Positions 34,954 to 43,584 of a DNA stretch of 64,000 nt are shown piece after piece. A model generated the notes under the pieces. The model had not been told where the DNA came from, searched no databases, and was given only the letters and a program-made list of their open reading frames with translations. How positions within the stretch are numbered: the stretch's first letter is position 1; every line of letters begins with the position of its first letter. The DNA is from an uncultured Formosa sp. (lineage in GTDB: Bacteria > Bacteroidota > Bacteroidia > Flavobacteriales > Flavobacteriaceae): positions 62,001 through 126,000 of the forward strand of contig NZ_CANMTH010000009.1 of the NCBI RefSeq assembly GCF_947500765.1, in the 5' to 3' direction. A program made the position numbers and the translations under genes.

Positions 34954-36420
34954 TTACAATCCGCTAATATAACTTCCGTAAGGATCTTTAAACTGAATCC
35001 CTTCTGTAAAACGATATTTACTTAATTTATTAAATTGTACTAATCCCCAAAGCACAAATTCTTTTATAATATAGTGTTCGTCTTTGTTTAAATCTGGCTG
35101 ATATGTATTGATTAAATCTTGCAATGGTGTTACAGCATCTAATGTTGATTTATAAGTAACTTCATCTAAATCGTCTAGCAATTCAAAACCTTCAGAATTA
35201 TTAAAAAACCAAGAAACAATCGCATCATAAGGCGATTCTTCATCTTGTTTTTCTAACTTTTCAATCTTCGGAAAAAACTTCGGAAACAATGTTTGTACCG
35301 CATCACCTATTAAATTAAAAGCGACAACAGAAGCACCTTCTTGTTCGCCTTCGTAAACCAGTTCTACTTTTCCAGTGATTGCAGGAATAATACCTACAAA
35401 ATCGCTAAGTCTAATTGCTGTTTTATCATCTCCTGAAATTAATGCTCTACGCTCGGCGGTGCTTACCAAATTTTCTAAAGCTGTAATTCCTAAACGTGCA
35501 CTTACACCACTTTTTGCGTCAATAAATTCGCTATCTCGTGCTTCGAAAACAATTTGTTCTAGGATATCTTTTACCAATTCTGGAACAACAACACGTTCTG
35601 TTTGATTTTTATTTAGCTTAGCTTCCTGAGCTGTAATTTTTTTAGCCGTTTCAATATCCATTGGATAATGTGTAATAATCTGTGAACCAATTCTATCTTT
35701 TAATGGCGTTACTATACTACCTCTATTGGTATAATCTTCAGGGTTTGCTGTAAACACAAACTGAATATCTAAAGGCATTCTTAACTTAAATCCACGAATT
35801 TGAATATCTCCTTCTTGAAGAATATTAAATAGTGCTACTTGAATTCTGGCTTGTAAATCTGGTAATTCGTTAATTACAAAAATACATCGGTTTGCTCTAG
35901 GAATCATCCCATAATGAATTACACGATCGTCTGCGTAACTCAATTTTAAATGCGCTGCTTTAATGGGATCTACATCACCAATAAGATCGGCTACTGTTAC
36001 ATCTGGCGTTGCTAATTTTTCGGCAAAGCGTTCTTTTTTTGGTAACCAAGAAATTGGCGTATCGTCACCTTTCTCTTCGATTAATTCTGTTGCAAATCTT
36101 GAAATAGGTTGTAACGGATCGTCATTAATTTCAGAACCTTCTACAACTGGAATAAAATCGTCTAACAAATTCACCATTAAACGTGCTAAACGCGTTTTTG
36201 CTTGTCCGCGTAATCCAAGTAAATTAATATTATGTCGGGATAAAATAGCACGTTCTAATTCTGGAATTACAGTATTTTCATACCCATGAACGCCTTCAAA
36301 AGTAACTTCATTGTTCTTTAATCTTTCAATTAAATTATCACGTAATTCATCTTTAATCGATTTACTTTTATACCCTGAAGTTTTTAAAGCTCCTAATGTT
36401 TTTATATTTTCAATTTTCAT
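34954..36420 (-). CDS. MoxR/ChlI-like AAA+ ATPase
   Basis: The 488-residue product is an AAA+ ATPase of the magnesium-chelatase-I/MoxR clade. The Walker A loop is GLRGQAKTRL (about residue 74) and sensor 1 is FTANPEDY. Walker B reads CIFVINELPDL: the Glu is kept but the preceding Asp of the usual DE pair is Asn. Such ATPases work with von Willebrand factor A proteins in metal insertion or protein remodelling; the gene 81 bases upstream in the same operon encodes exactly such a partner. No chlorophyll or cobalamin genes are nearby, so the chelatase role is unlikely and the client is unknown. Confidence 0.85.
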   Translation of the reverse strand: MKIENIKTLGALKTSGYKSKSIKDELRDNLIERLKNNEVTFEGVHGYENTVIPELERAILSRHNINLLGLRGQAKTRLARLMVNLLDDFIPVVEGSEINDDPLQPISRFATELIEEKGDDTPISWLPKKERFAEKLATPDVTVADLIGDVDPIKAAHLKLSYADDRVIHYGMIPRANRCIFVINELPDLQARIQVALFNILQEGDIQIRGFKLRMPLDIQFVFTANPEDYTNRGSIVTPLKDRIGSQIITHYPMDIETAKKITAQEAKLNKNQTERVVVPELVKDILEQIVFEARDSEFIDAKSGVSARLGITALENLVSTAERRALISGDDKTAIRLSDFVGIIPAITGKVELVYEGEQEGASVVAFNLIGDAVQTLFPKFFPKIEKLEKQDEESPYDAIVSWFFNNSEGFELLDDLDEVTYKSTLDAVTPLQDLINTYQPDLNKDEHYIIKEFVLWGLVQFNKLSKYRFTEGIQFKDPYGSYISGL

Positions 36421-36501
36421 ATATGTATGTTTTTAGAAATTAATTTAAGATTCAAAAAAAACTAAATATTGTATTTTCTTATGTCTCTTTGTTTTAATCT
36501 C

Positions 36502-37626
36502 TTAACCTTTAATTCGTTTTTTTCTATTAGTTTCGTAATCTTCAAAAATCATTTCTCCTAAACCTTTTAAGCCGGTGTAAAATGCTTTTCCTTGATTCGC
36601 TTTTGTAAATTCTTGCACAAACTGAGTTAAATACGGGTCTTTCGCAATCATAAATGTGGTAATTGGAATGTGTAATCTTCTAGCCTGTTGCGCAGAATCG
36701 TAGCATTTATTTACAATAAATTCGTCTAATCCCATACTATTTTTATAATACTGCCCGTCTGGCATACGCAAGCAACTTGGTTTTCCATCTGTAATCATAA
36801 AAATTTGCTTATTAGTATGTCGTTTTCGTCTTAACACATCCATGGCCAATTGCAATCCTGCCACTGTATTAGTATGATATGGTCCTACTTTTAAATATGG
36901 TAAATCTTTAATTTCGATAAGCCAAGCATCGTTTCCAAAAACTAAAATATCTAAAGTGTCTTTTGGGTATCGTGTTGTAATTAATTCGGCTAATGCCATC
37001 GCTACCTTTTTTGCAGGCGTAATACGATCTTCTCCATAAAGAATCATACTGTGGCTTATATCGATCATGAGTACAGTACTCATTTGTGATTTATGAAGTG
37101 TTTCTTCGACTACCAAATCATCTTCAGTTAGATTAAAGCTTCCGATGCCATGATTAATTTGTGCATTCTTCAAGCTTTCAGTAATCGATACTTTATCTAA
37201 AGCATCTCCAAATTGATAGCCTCTAAATTCGCCCGTATGCTCATCTCCTGTTCCTAAAGATTTGCTTTTATGGCTACCAGAACCATTTCGTTTTAGTTTT
37301 CCGAAAATGTTATTTAAAGCTTGTTGCCTAATTGCACGTTCTGTTTTTGCAGTTATTATTGTTCCGCCCGAACCATTTTTGTCTATTTCATCTTTTATAT
37401 AACCTTTCTTTTTAAGGTCTTCAATAAAATTGTCTATAGTATATTCTGCGGTTGTAAGTTTATATTCTTTATCTAATTCTCGCAACCAACTTATGGCTTC
37501 ATCAAAGTCTCCAGAAGTGTGCGTAATTAATTCTTTAAATATTTCAAAAAGAGTATCGAAAGGGGATTTATTTTCCGCTTCAAAAACCTGAAATACAAAG
37601 CCTTTTTTGTGAATTGTTTTTTTCAT
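36502..37626 (-). CDS. VWA-domain protein, partner of the AAA+ ATPase
   Basis: The 374-residue protein has a von Willebrand factor A domain in its C-terminal half with an intact MIDAS metal site: MIDISHSM gives DxSxS, and FMITDGKPS supplies the later acidic ligand. The N-terminal half is helical and charged. It has no signal peptide or membrane helix. It precedes the MoxR-like ATPase gene by 81 bases on the same strand, the common arrangement of MoxR-VWA chaperone-like pairs. Confidence 0.87.
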   Translation of the reverse strand: MKKTIHKKGFVFQVFEAENKSPFDTLFEIFKELITHTSGDFDEAISWLRELDKEYKLTTAEYTIDNFIEDLKKKGYIKDEIDKNGSGGTIITAKTERAIRQQALNNIFGKLKRNGSGSHKSKSLGTGDEHTGEFRGYQFGDALDKVSITESLKNAQINHGIGSFNLTEDDLVVEETLHKSQMSTVLMIDISHSMILYGEDRITPAKKVAMALAELITTRYPKDTLDILVFGNDAWLIEIKDLPYLKVGPYHTNTVAGLQLAMDVLRRKRHTNKQIFMITDGKPSCLRMPDGQYYKNSMGLDEFIVNKCYDSAQQARRLHIPITTFMIAKDPYLTQFVQEFTKANQGKAFYTGLKGLGEMIFEDYETNRKKRIKG

Positions 37627-37685
37627 AGCATTATAAAAATAGTAATTAAAGAAAGAAATCTTTACGCTTTCACATAACTTTATAA

Positions 37686-37725
37686 CTAAAAAAAGTTGAA
37701 TCGCTTTTCACAGCTATTCAACTTT
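37686..37725 (-). terminator. Terminator of the Crp/Fnr gene
   Basis: AAAGTTGAAT (37692-37701) and ATTCAACTTT (37716-37725) form a perfect 10-bp stem. The A-run on the plus strand just before it gives a T-run on the minus-strand transcript, so it works for the regulator gene that ends at 37757. Confidence 0.8.
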
Positions 37726-37756
37726 ATACTTTTTAAAAACATGAATTAAATTAGGG

Positions 37757-38440
37757 TTATTCCATTAACTCTAATCCTTCTTGATTCATTATTTGTATCT
37801 TCTTTCCTGAGGTTTTAATTAAACCTTCTTTTTTAAACTGAGAGAGTGTTCTAATTACAGACTCTGTTGCTGTACCTACAATACTTGCAAAATCGTCTCT
37901 AGATAACGGTACTTTTAAATGACTACTTTCATCTACTCCAAAATTATTATATAAATACAGAATAATTTCGGCTAAACGTTTTCTAACAGATTTCTGCGCC
38001 ATATTTACAATAGCAATTTCTGCTTCTTTTAGATCTGTAGCCATACGTTTTAAAACACTAAAAGAAAATTCGTTATTTTTTAATAAGTCTTGTAAAATTT
38101 CTTGTTTTGGAATAAAACAAACTTCCATATCGTTTAACGCAGTAGCCGTTAAGTTAGCGGTTTGGTTAATAATTACCGAACGTTGCCCTAGAAGCTCCCC
38201 TTTTATAACCAATTTTACAACTTGGTCTTTTCCTTTTTCTGTTAATTTAGTTAATTTACAAACTCCAGAGCTAATGCAATACACACCATTAAGCATATCC
38301 CCTTCTTTAAAGACAACTTCACCTTTTTTAATTGTTTTTGTTACTTTACAACCAGAAATGGCTTTTATCTCTTCTCCCTTCAACATTTTTAAAGCACTAA
38401 GCTTCCTCACCATGCATTGTTCGCAATCACTCATTCTCAA
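37757..38440 (-). CDS. Crp/Fnr-family regulator of the cbb3 oxidase locus
   Basis: The 227-residue protein has a cyclic-nucleotide-binding-type beta-roll, a dimerisation helix and a C-terminal winged helix (VPLSRDDFASIVGTATESVIR). The recognition helix keeps Glu and Arg spaced as in FNR (TESVIR against VETISR), which supports reading of a TGA half-site. The N-terminus holds CEQC (Cys6, Cys9) with further cysteines at 31, 55 and 61, so an oxygen-sensitive iron-sulfur cluster is possible, although spacing differs from E. coli FNR. It is divergent from ccoI, and an FNR-like box lies between them. I infer control of the oxidase genes by oxygen or redox state, plus autoregulation. Confidence 0.88.
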   Translation of the reverse strand: MRMSDCEQCMVRKLSALKMLKGEEIKAISGCKVTKTIKKGEVVFKEGDMLNGVYCISSGVCKLTKLTEKGKDQVVKLVIKGELLGQRSVIINQTANLTATALNDMEVCFIPKQEILQDLLKNNEFSFSVLKRMATDLKEAEIAIVNMAQKSVRKRLAEIILYLYNNFGVDESSHLKVPLSRDDFASIVGTATESVIRTLSQFKKEGLIKTSGKKIQIMNQEGLELME

Positions 38441-38456
38441 AAAATTTAATTAGAGA

Positions 38457-38493
38457 CAAAAGTAGTAAATCCATGACAATTATCATATTTTTG
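38457..38493. promoter_or_regulatory. Divergent promoters with an FNR-like box between the regulator and ccoI
   Basis: ATGACAATTATCAT (38473-38486) is close to the FNR consensus TTGAT-N4-ATCAA. On the plus strand TATTTTTG (38486-38493) is a -7 element for ccoI. On the minus strand the complement of 38457-38464 reads TACTTTTG, a -7 element for the regulator gene, giving a leader of about 10 nt. The box lies just upstream of both -7 elements, inside both promoter spacers, which suggests it can repress in both directions. Confidence 0.6.
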
Positions 38494-38529
38494 TAAGCTC
38501 CTATTTTAAACCTTTGGAGAATAAAAAAG

Positions 38530-40917
38530 ATGAGTAAAATTTCAGAAAACAAGATATGTTACCATTGCGGTAATAGTTGTGATGATACTGAAATTATCTT
38601 CGACGAAAAATCTTTTTGTTGTAATGGTTGCAAAACGGTTTACGAAATTTTTTCAGAAAGCAATCTTACGGCCTATTACGACCTACAAAAATCTCCTGGA
38701 GCAATACCCAAAATTAATGAAGGTAAGTTCAATTTTTTAAAAGATACCCAGATTTTAGAAAAGCTCTTAGAGTTTAACGATGAGTCTATACAAATTGCCA
38801 CGTTGTATATTCCGCATATTCACTGTAGTTCTTGTATTTGGATTTTAGAAAATTTACATAAATTAAATTCTGAAATTACAAGCTCTCAAGTAAATTTTAA
38901 TAAAAAGACAGTTCGTATTACATATGAACATAAAAATACGTCTCTAAAAGATGTTGTTATTCTTTTAAGTACCATTGGTTACGAGCCTTATATTAGTTTA
39001 GATGATTATAGCGACGGTAAAAAGCATATAAACCGTTCTATGATTTACAAATTAGGAATTGCTGGATTTGCTTTTGGTAACGTAATGTTTCTATCGTTTC
39101 CTGAGTATTTCGAAGTGAATGAATTTTGGCTAGACCAATACAAGCCTGTTTTTAGATGGTTAATGTTTGCCTTTTCTCTTCCTGTGGTTTTATATGCAGC
39201 CCAAGATTATTTTATTTCAGCATTTAAAGGATTACGTGCTAAAATATTAAATATAGATGTTCCAATAACCATAGGTATCCTTGTACTATTTATTAGAAGT
39301 ACCATAGAAATTACCTTAGATATGGGACAAGGTTTTTTTGATAGTTTAACTGGTTTAATTTTCTTTTTGTTATTAGGGAAATTTTTTCAGCAAAAAACAT
39401 ACTCCTTCCTCTCTTTCGAGCGCGATTATAAATCGTACTTCCCTATTGCGGTAACTAAAATTGTATCTGAAACTGAAGAAATTCCAATACAGATTTACGA
39501 TATTAAAAAAGGAGACCGTTTACTTATTCGTAATGAAGAATTAATTCCTGTAGATGGTATTTTAATTAATGGACATGCATCTATTGACTATAGTTTTGTG
39601 ACAGGAGAATCTGAAGCTATTGAAAAAAAATCTGGAGACAAATTATTTGCTGGCGGAAAACAAACCTCTGGAAGTATAGAAATGGAGGCTTTAAAAGAAG
39701 TAAAACAAAGCTATCTAACACAACTTTGGAGTCACGATATTTTTAATAAAAATAAAGAGGAAGCCTTTGTTAATTTAACCAATACTATTAGTAAACGATT
39801 TACAGTTGCTATTTTAAGCATTGCAGTTCTTTCTACTACATTCTGGTTATTTTACGATGCAAGTAAAGCCATGAATGTATTTACAGCCGTGCTTATTATT
39901 GCTTGTCCATGTGCTCTAGCTCTGGCTGCACCTTTTACTTTTGGAAACATGCTACGCATTTTCGGAAAACATAAACTCTATTTAAAAAACGCTAGTGTTA
40001 TTGAACAAATGGCTGCGATAAACACCATTATATTTGATAAAACTGGGACAATTACATCTAACAAGAAAAGTACCGCAACTTACGACGGTGTACCTTTAAC
40101 CGATTCTGAAGAGCGTTTATTAAAAAACACATTACGAGGTTCTAATCATCCATTAAGTAGAACGCTTTACGATATATTAAAAGCTAATGATATTGTAACT
40201 TTAGATTCTTTTGAAGAACATATTGGGCAAGGTGTTCAAGCATCTTTAAACAAAGATGATATAAAAGTAGGATCTGCCAATTTTGTTGGAAAAAAAGAAT
40301 TAGTAAAATCATTACAAACAAGCGTACACATAAGTAGTAATAATAACTATAAAGGAAAATTTACTTTTTATAATAGCTACAGAACTGGACTTTCTAAACT
40401 TTTTAATGAATTAAAACAACATTACGATTTAGCTATACTTTCTGGAGATAATGAAGGTGAACTTAATAACTTAAGAAAAATACTCCCCACAAAAACAAAA
40501 TTACTATTCAATCAAAAGCCTAAAGATAAATTAGAATATATAAAATATCATCAAACTGAAGGTGCTAAGGTATTAATGCTTGGAGACGGACTTAACGACT
40601 CTGGAGCTTTAGCACAAAGTGAAGTAGGAATTGCACTATCTGAAAATATCAATATATTCTCTCCTGCTTGTGATGGTATTATGGATGCCTCGGTTTTTCA
40701 TAAATTAGAACAATTCTTAATAGCGTCAAAAAGGGCTATAAAGATTGTAAAATGGAGTTTTTTATTATCTTTATTATACAATTTAATAGGATTGTATTTT
40801 GCTATAACAGGGCAACTTGCGCCAGTTATAGCTGCTATACTAATGCCACTTAGCTCGATAAGTATTGTTGTGTTTACAACCATTGCTTCTAACTGGGCTG
40901 GGAGAAAATTGGTTTAG
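38530..40917 (+). CDS. ccoI: Copper-transporting P-type ATPase CcoI
   Basis: CcoI (FixI) is the P1B ATPase needed for copper supply to cbb3 cytochrome oxidase. The 795-residue product has an N-terminal Cys-rich metal-binding domain (CYHCGNSC and CCNGC), a ferredoxin-like domain with CSSC (IHCSSCIWILENL), the membrane copper motif CPCALALAAP, the phosphorylation site DKTGTIT and the hinge GDGLNDSGAL. The extended N-terminal cysteine domain is typical of FixI-type pumps and separates it from general CopA. It opens the oxidase gene cluster and is divergent from the Crp/Fnr gene. Confidence 0.95.
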   Translation: MSKISENKICYHCGNSCDDTEIIFDEKSFCCNGCKTVYEIFSESNLTAYYDLQKSPGAIPKINEGKFNFLKDTQILEKLLEFNDESIQIATLYIPHIHCSSCIWILENLHKLNSEITSSQVNFNKKTVRITYEHKNTSLKDVVILLSTIGYEPYISLDDYSDGKKHINRSMIYKLGIAGFAFGNVMFLSFPEYFEVNEFWLDQYKPVFRWLMFAFSLPVVLYAAQDYFISAFKGLRAKILNIDVPITIGILVLFIRSTIEITLDMGQGFFDSLTGLIFFLLLGKFFQQKTYSFLSFERDYKSYFPIAVTKIVSETEEIPIQIYDIKKGDRLLIRNEELIPVDGILINGHASIDYSFVTGESEAIEKKSGDKLFAGGKQTSGSIEMEALKEVKQSYLTQLWSHDIFNKNKEEAFVNLTNTISKRFTVAILSIAVLSTTFWLFYDASKAMNVFTAVLIIACPCALALAAPFTFGNMLRIFGKHKLYLKNASVIEQMAAINTIIFDKTGTITSNKKSTATYDGVPLTDSEERLLKNTLRGSNHPLSRTLYDILKANDIVTLDSFEEHIGQGVQASLNKDDIKVGSANFVGKKELVKSLQTSVHISSNNNYKGKFTFYNSYRTGLSKLFNELKQHYDLAILSGDNEGELNNLRKILPTKTKLLFNQKPKDKLEYIKYHQTEGAKVLMLGDGLNDSGALAQSEVGIALSENINIFSPACDGIMDASVFHKLEQFLIASKRAIKIVKWSFLLSLLYNLIGLYFAITGQLAPVIAAILMPLSSISIVVFTTIASNWAGRKLV

Positions 40918-40919
40918 CA

Positions 40920-40974
40920 GTATACAAAACATGACAAAAGTCATATTTTGTATACAATAACCCTTTTACATTTA
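40920..40974 (+). promoter_or_regulatory. 36-bp near-palindrome with FNR-like box, and promoter of ccoS-ccoNO
   Basis: Positions 40920-40955 form an inverted repeat: left arm GTATACAAAACATGAC, spacer AAAA, right arm GTCATATTTTGTATAC, with one mismatch in 16 pairs. Its core ATGACAAAAGTCAT (40931-40944) repeats the FNR-like pattern found upstream of ccoI. A TACATTTA at 40967-40974 is one base from the -7 consensus. If it is used, the box is centred near -43, the classical place for an activator. There is no T-run, so a simple terminator is less likely. Confidence 0.55.
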
Positions 40975-40992
40975 CCGATTAATTAAGCAGCA

Positions 40993-41181
40993 ATGAGTGT
41001 TATATACATATTATTAGGAGTCAGCGTTATCGTCGCTATACTATTTTTTATTGCATTTATTTTTGCAGTAAAGAGTGGACAATACGACGATAGTTACACA
41101 CCGTCTGTACGCATGCTGTTTGAAGACGAACTAATTGAAGAAAAAACAACCGACAAAACCATACTAACCAAAAAAGAATAA
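40993..41181 (+). CDS. ccoS: cbb3 oxidase maturation protein CcoS
   Basis: CcoS is a small one-helix membrane protein needed for cofactor insertion into cbb3 oxidase. The 62-residue product has the hydrophobic segment VIVAILFFIAFIFAV followed at once by KSGQYDD, the conserved KxGQ(Y/F)DD motif of the family. It lies between ccoI and ccoNO, 12 bases before the latter. Confidence 0.93.
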   Translation: MSVIYILLGVSVIVAILFFIAFIFAVKSGQYDDSYTPSVRMLFEDELIEEKTTDKTILTKKE

Positions 41182-41193
41182 TTAACTCTCACT

Positions 41194-43374
41194 ATGGAAA
41201 TACAACAATTCTACTACGATAATAAAATCGTTAAAAAATTCATTTACGCAACCATTTTTTGGGGAGTAATTGGAATGGCTGTAGGACTACTACTAGCATT
41301 CTTCTTCCTATTTCCTAACCTAACCGACGGTATTTCTTGGTTAAGTTTTGGACGTTTAAGACCTTTACATACCAATGCCGTTATTTTTGCATTTGTTGGT
41401 AATGCAATATTTGCTGGGGTATACTATTCTTCGCAACGTTTGTTAAAAGCTAGAATGGCAAGTGATACTTTAAGTAACATCAATTTTTGGGGTTGGCAAC
41501 TTATTATTGTTGCTGCTGCAATTACATTACCTTTAGGATATACTTCTTCAAAAGAATATGCCGAATTAGAATGGCCTATAGATATTGCAATTGCTGTAGT
41601 TTGGGTTATTTTTGGATGGAATTTAATTGCAACACTTTTAAAACGTAGACAACGTCACCTATATGTAGCCATTTGGTTCTATTTAGCGACATTCGTTACT
41701 GTTGCCGTTTTACATATTTTTAATAGTTTAGAATTACCTGTTAGCGCATTTAAAAGTTATTCTGTTTACGCTGGTGTACAAGATGCCTTAGTACAGTGGT
41801 GGTATGGACATAATGCAGTAGCATTCTTTTTAACAACACCCTTCTTAGGATTAATGTACTATTTTGTTCCTAAAGCAGCGAACAGACCGGTATACTCTTA
41901 TAAATTGTCTATTGTTCACTTTTGGTCTTTAATCTTTATTTATATCTGGGCAGGACCTCACCATTTATTATATTCAGCTTTACCAGAATGGGCACAAAAT
42001 TTAGGTGTAGCCTTTTCAGTAATGTTATTAATGCCATCTTGGGGTGGTATGATAAACGGGTTATTAACCTTAAGAGGTGCTTGGGACAAAGTAAGAACAG
42101 ACCCTGTTTTAAAATTCATGGTTGTAGCCATTACAGGTTATGGTATGGCTACTTTTGAAGGTCCGCTTTTATCTCTGAAAAGTGTAAATGCTGTTGGTCA
42201 CTATACAGACTGGATTATAGCTCACGTTCACGTTGGTGCATTGGCATGGAACGGATTCTTAACCTTTGGTATGATTTATTGGTTAGTTCCAAGATTATTT
42301 AAGACAAAATTGTACTCTATAAAACTTGCAAACCTACATTTCTGGATCGGAACTTTAGGAATTGTAATGTACGCACTTCCTTTATATGTTGCTGGATTTT
42401 TACAAGCAAGTATGTGGAAACAATTTAACCCAGACGGTACTCTTGTTTACGGTAACTTCTTAGAAACCGTAACAGAAATTATCCCTATGTATGCTATGCG
42501 TGCTATTGGTGGTACATTATACTTAACAGGTTTACTTGTATTAGTATATAATGTTGTTGTAACAATTAAACAAGGATCTGCTGTAACAGACGAATTAGCA
42601 GAAGCACCTGCTTTAGAGCGTGTTTCTAAAAGACGTGTTGCTGGTGAAGGTTTCCATACGTGGCTAGAACGTAAACCTATTCAATTAACAATTTTAGCGA
42701 CTATCGCTATTTTAATTGGAGGTATTATACAAATTGTACCCACAATAATGATTAAATCTAATATTCCTACTATAAGTAGTGTTAAACCATACTCCCCTCT
42801 AGAACTTGAAGGTCGTGATATTTATATTCGTGAAGGTTGTGTAGGCTGTCACTCGCAAATGATTAGACCGTTTAGAAGTGAAGTAGAACGTTACGGAGAG
42901 TACTCTAAAGCAGGAGAATATGTTTACGATCACCCATTCCTATGGGGTAGTAAACGTACAGGACCAGATTTACATCGTGTTGGAGGAAAATATTCAGACA
43001 ACTGGCACTTAAACCATATGTATGATCCACAAAGTACGTCTAGTGGCTCTATCATGCCAGCTTACCAATGGATTGTTAGAAACGAATTAGATAAATCTGA
43101 TACAGAAAACAAAATGGAAGTTATGGTTACTTTAGGTGTACCATATTCTGAAGAAGACATTGCCAATGCACAACAAAGTATGTTAGAACAAGGAACTGCA
43201 ATTGAAAAGAATTTATATAACGATCCTGATTTTGCTGAAACATACGAAAACGATAAAAAATCGGCTGCAGAAAGTGGTGATGATTTTGTTGAAATGAAAA
43301 ATCGTGAAATTGTAGCACTAATAGCCTACTTACAACGATTAGGAACAGATATTAAAGTAAAAGAAGTAGAATAA
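41194..43374 (+). CDS. ccoNO: cbb3 cytochrome c oxidase, fused subunits I and II (CcoNO)
   Basis: The 726-residue protein joins the catalytic subunit CcoN (about residues 1-480, twelve membrane helices, with haem and copper histidines in stretches such as WWYGHNAVAFF, GPHHLLY and IIAHVHVGALAWNG) to CcoO (about 505-726), a membrane-anchored c-type cytochrome with the haem site CVGCH and a later Met ligand in SIMPAYQW. Fused CcoNO is the common Bacteroidota form. The enzyme reduces oxygen to water with high affinity and pumps protons. It is preceded by ccoS and followed by ccoQ after 15 bases. Confidence 0.96.
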   Translation: MEIQQFYYDNKIVKKFIYATIFWGVIGMAVGLLLAFFFLFPNLTDGISWLSFGRLRPLHTNAVIFAFVGNAIFAGVYYSSQRLLKARMASDTLSNINFWGWQLIIVAAAITLPLGYTSSKEYAELEWPIDIAIAVVWVIFGWNLIATLLKRRQRHLYVAIWFYLATFVTVAVLHIFNSLELPVSAFKSYSVYAGVQDALVQWWYGHNAVAFFLTTPFLGLMYYFVPKAANRPVYSYKLSIVHFWSLIFIYIWAGPHHLLYSALPEWAQNLGVAFSVMLLMPSWGGMINGLLTLRGAWDKVRTDPVLKFMVVAITGYGMATFEGPLLSLKSVNAVGHYTDWIIAHVHVGALAWNGFLTFGMIYWLVPRLFKTKLYSIKLANLHFWIGTLGIVMYALPLYVAGFLQASMWKQFNPDGTLVYGNFLETVTEIIPMYAMRAIGGTLYLTGLLVLVYNVVVTIKQGSAVTDELAEAPALERVSKRRVAGEGFHTWLERKPIQLTILATIAILIGGIIQIVPTIMIKSNIPTISSVKPYSPLELEGRDIYIREGCVGCHSQMIRPFRSEVERYGEYSKAGEYVYDHPFLWGSKRTGPDLHRVGGKYSDNWHLNHMYDPQSTSSGSIMPAYQWIVRNELDKSDTENKMEVMVTLGVPYSEEDIANAQQSMLEQGTAIEKNLYNDPDFAETYENDKKSAAESGDDFVEMKNREIVALIAYLQRLGTDIKVKEVE

Positions 43375-43389
43375 ATAAACTATTTAATC

Positions 43390-43584
43390 ATGTTAAGCTT
43401 CGTAAAAAATTATATGGATAGTATTGCGGGTATAGAAATATACCCAATACTGTCACTTTTAATATTCTTCGGATTTTTTGTTATTCTTTTTTGGTGGGTA
43501 CTTACTGCTAAAAAAGATTATATCGAATCTGTAAGCAACCTTCCTTTTGAAAAAGATAACCACCAAAACGAAACCACATTATGA
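43390..43584 (+). CDS. ccoQ: cbb3 oxidase subunit CcoQ-like
   Basis: A 64-residue protein with one membrane helix (LLIFFGFFVILFWWVLTAKKDY). CcoQ stabilises the cbb3 complex; the family is short and weakly conserved, so the call rests on size, topology and position between ccoNO and ccoP. Its stop overlaps the ccoP start by 4 bases (ATGA), showing translational coupling. Confidence 0.85.
   Translation: MLSFVKNYMDSIAGIEIYPILSLLIFFGFFVILFWWVLTAKKDYIESVSNLPFEKDNHQNETTL

Noticed and set aside
34954..37626. Magnesium or cobalt chelatase for the AAA+/VWA pair
   Set aside because: No tetrapyrrole or cobalamin genes lie nearby, and the MoxR-VWA pairing is far more general.
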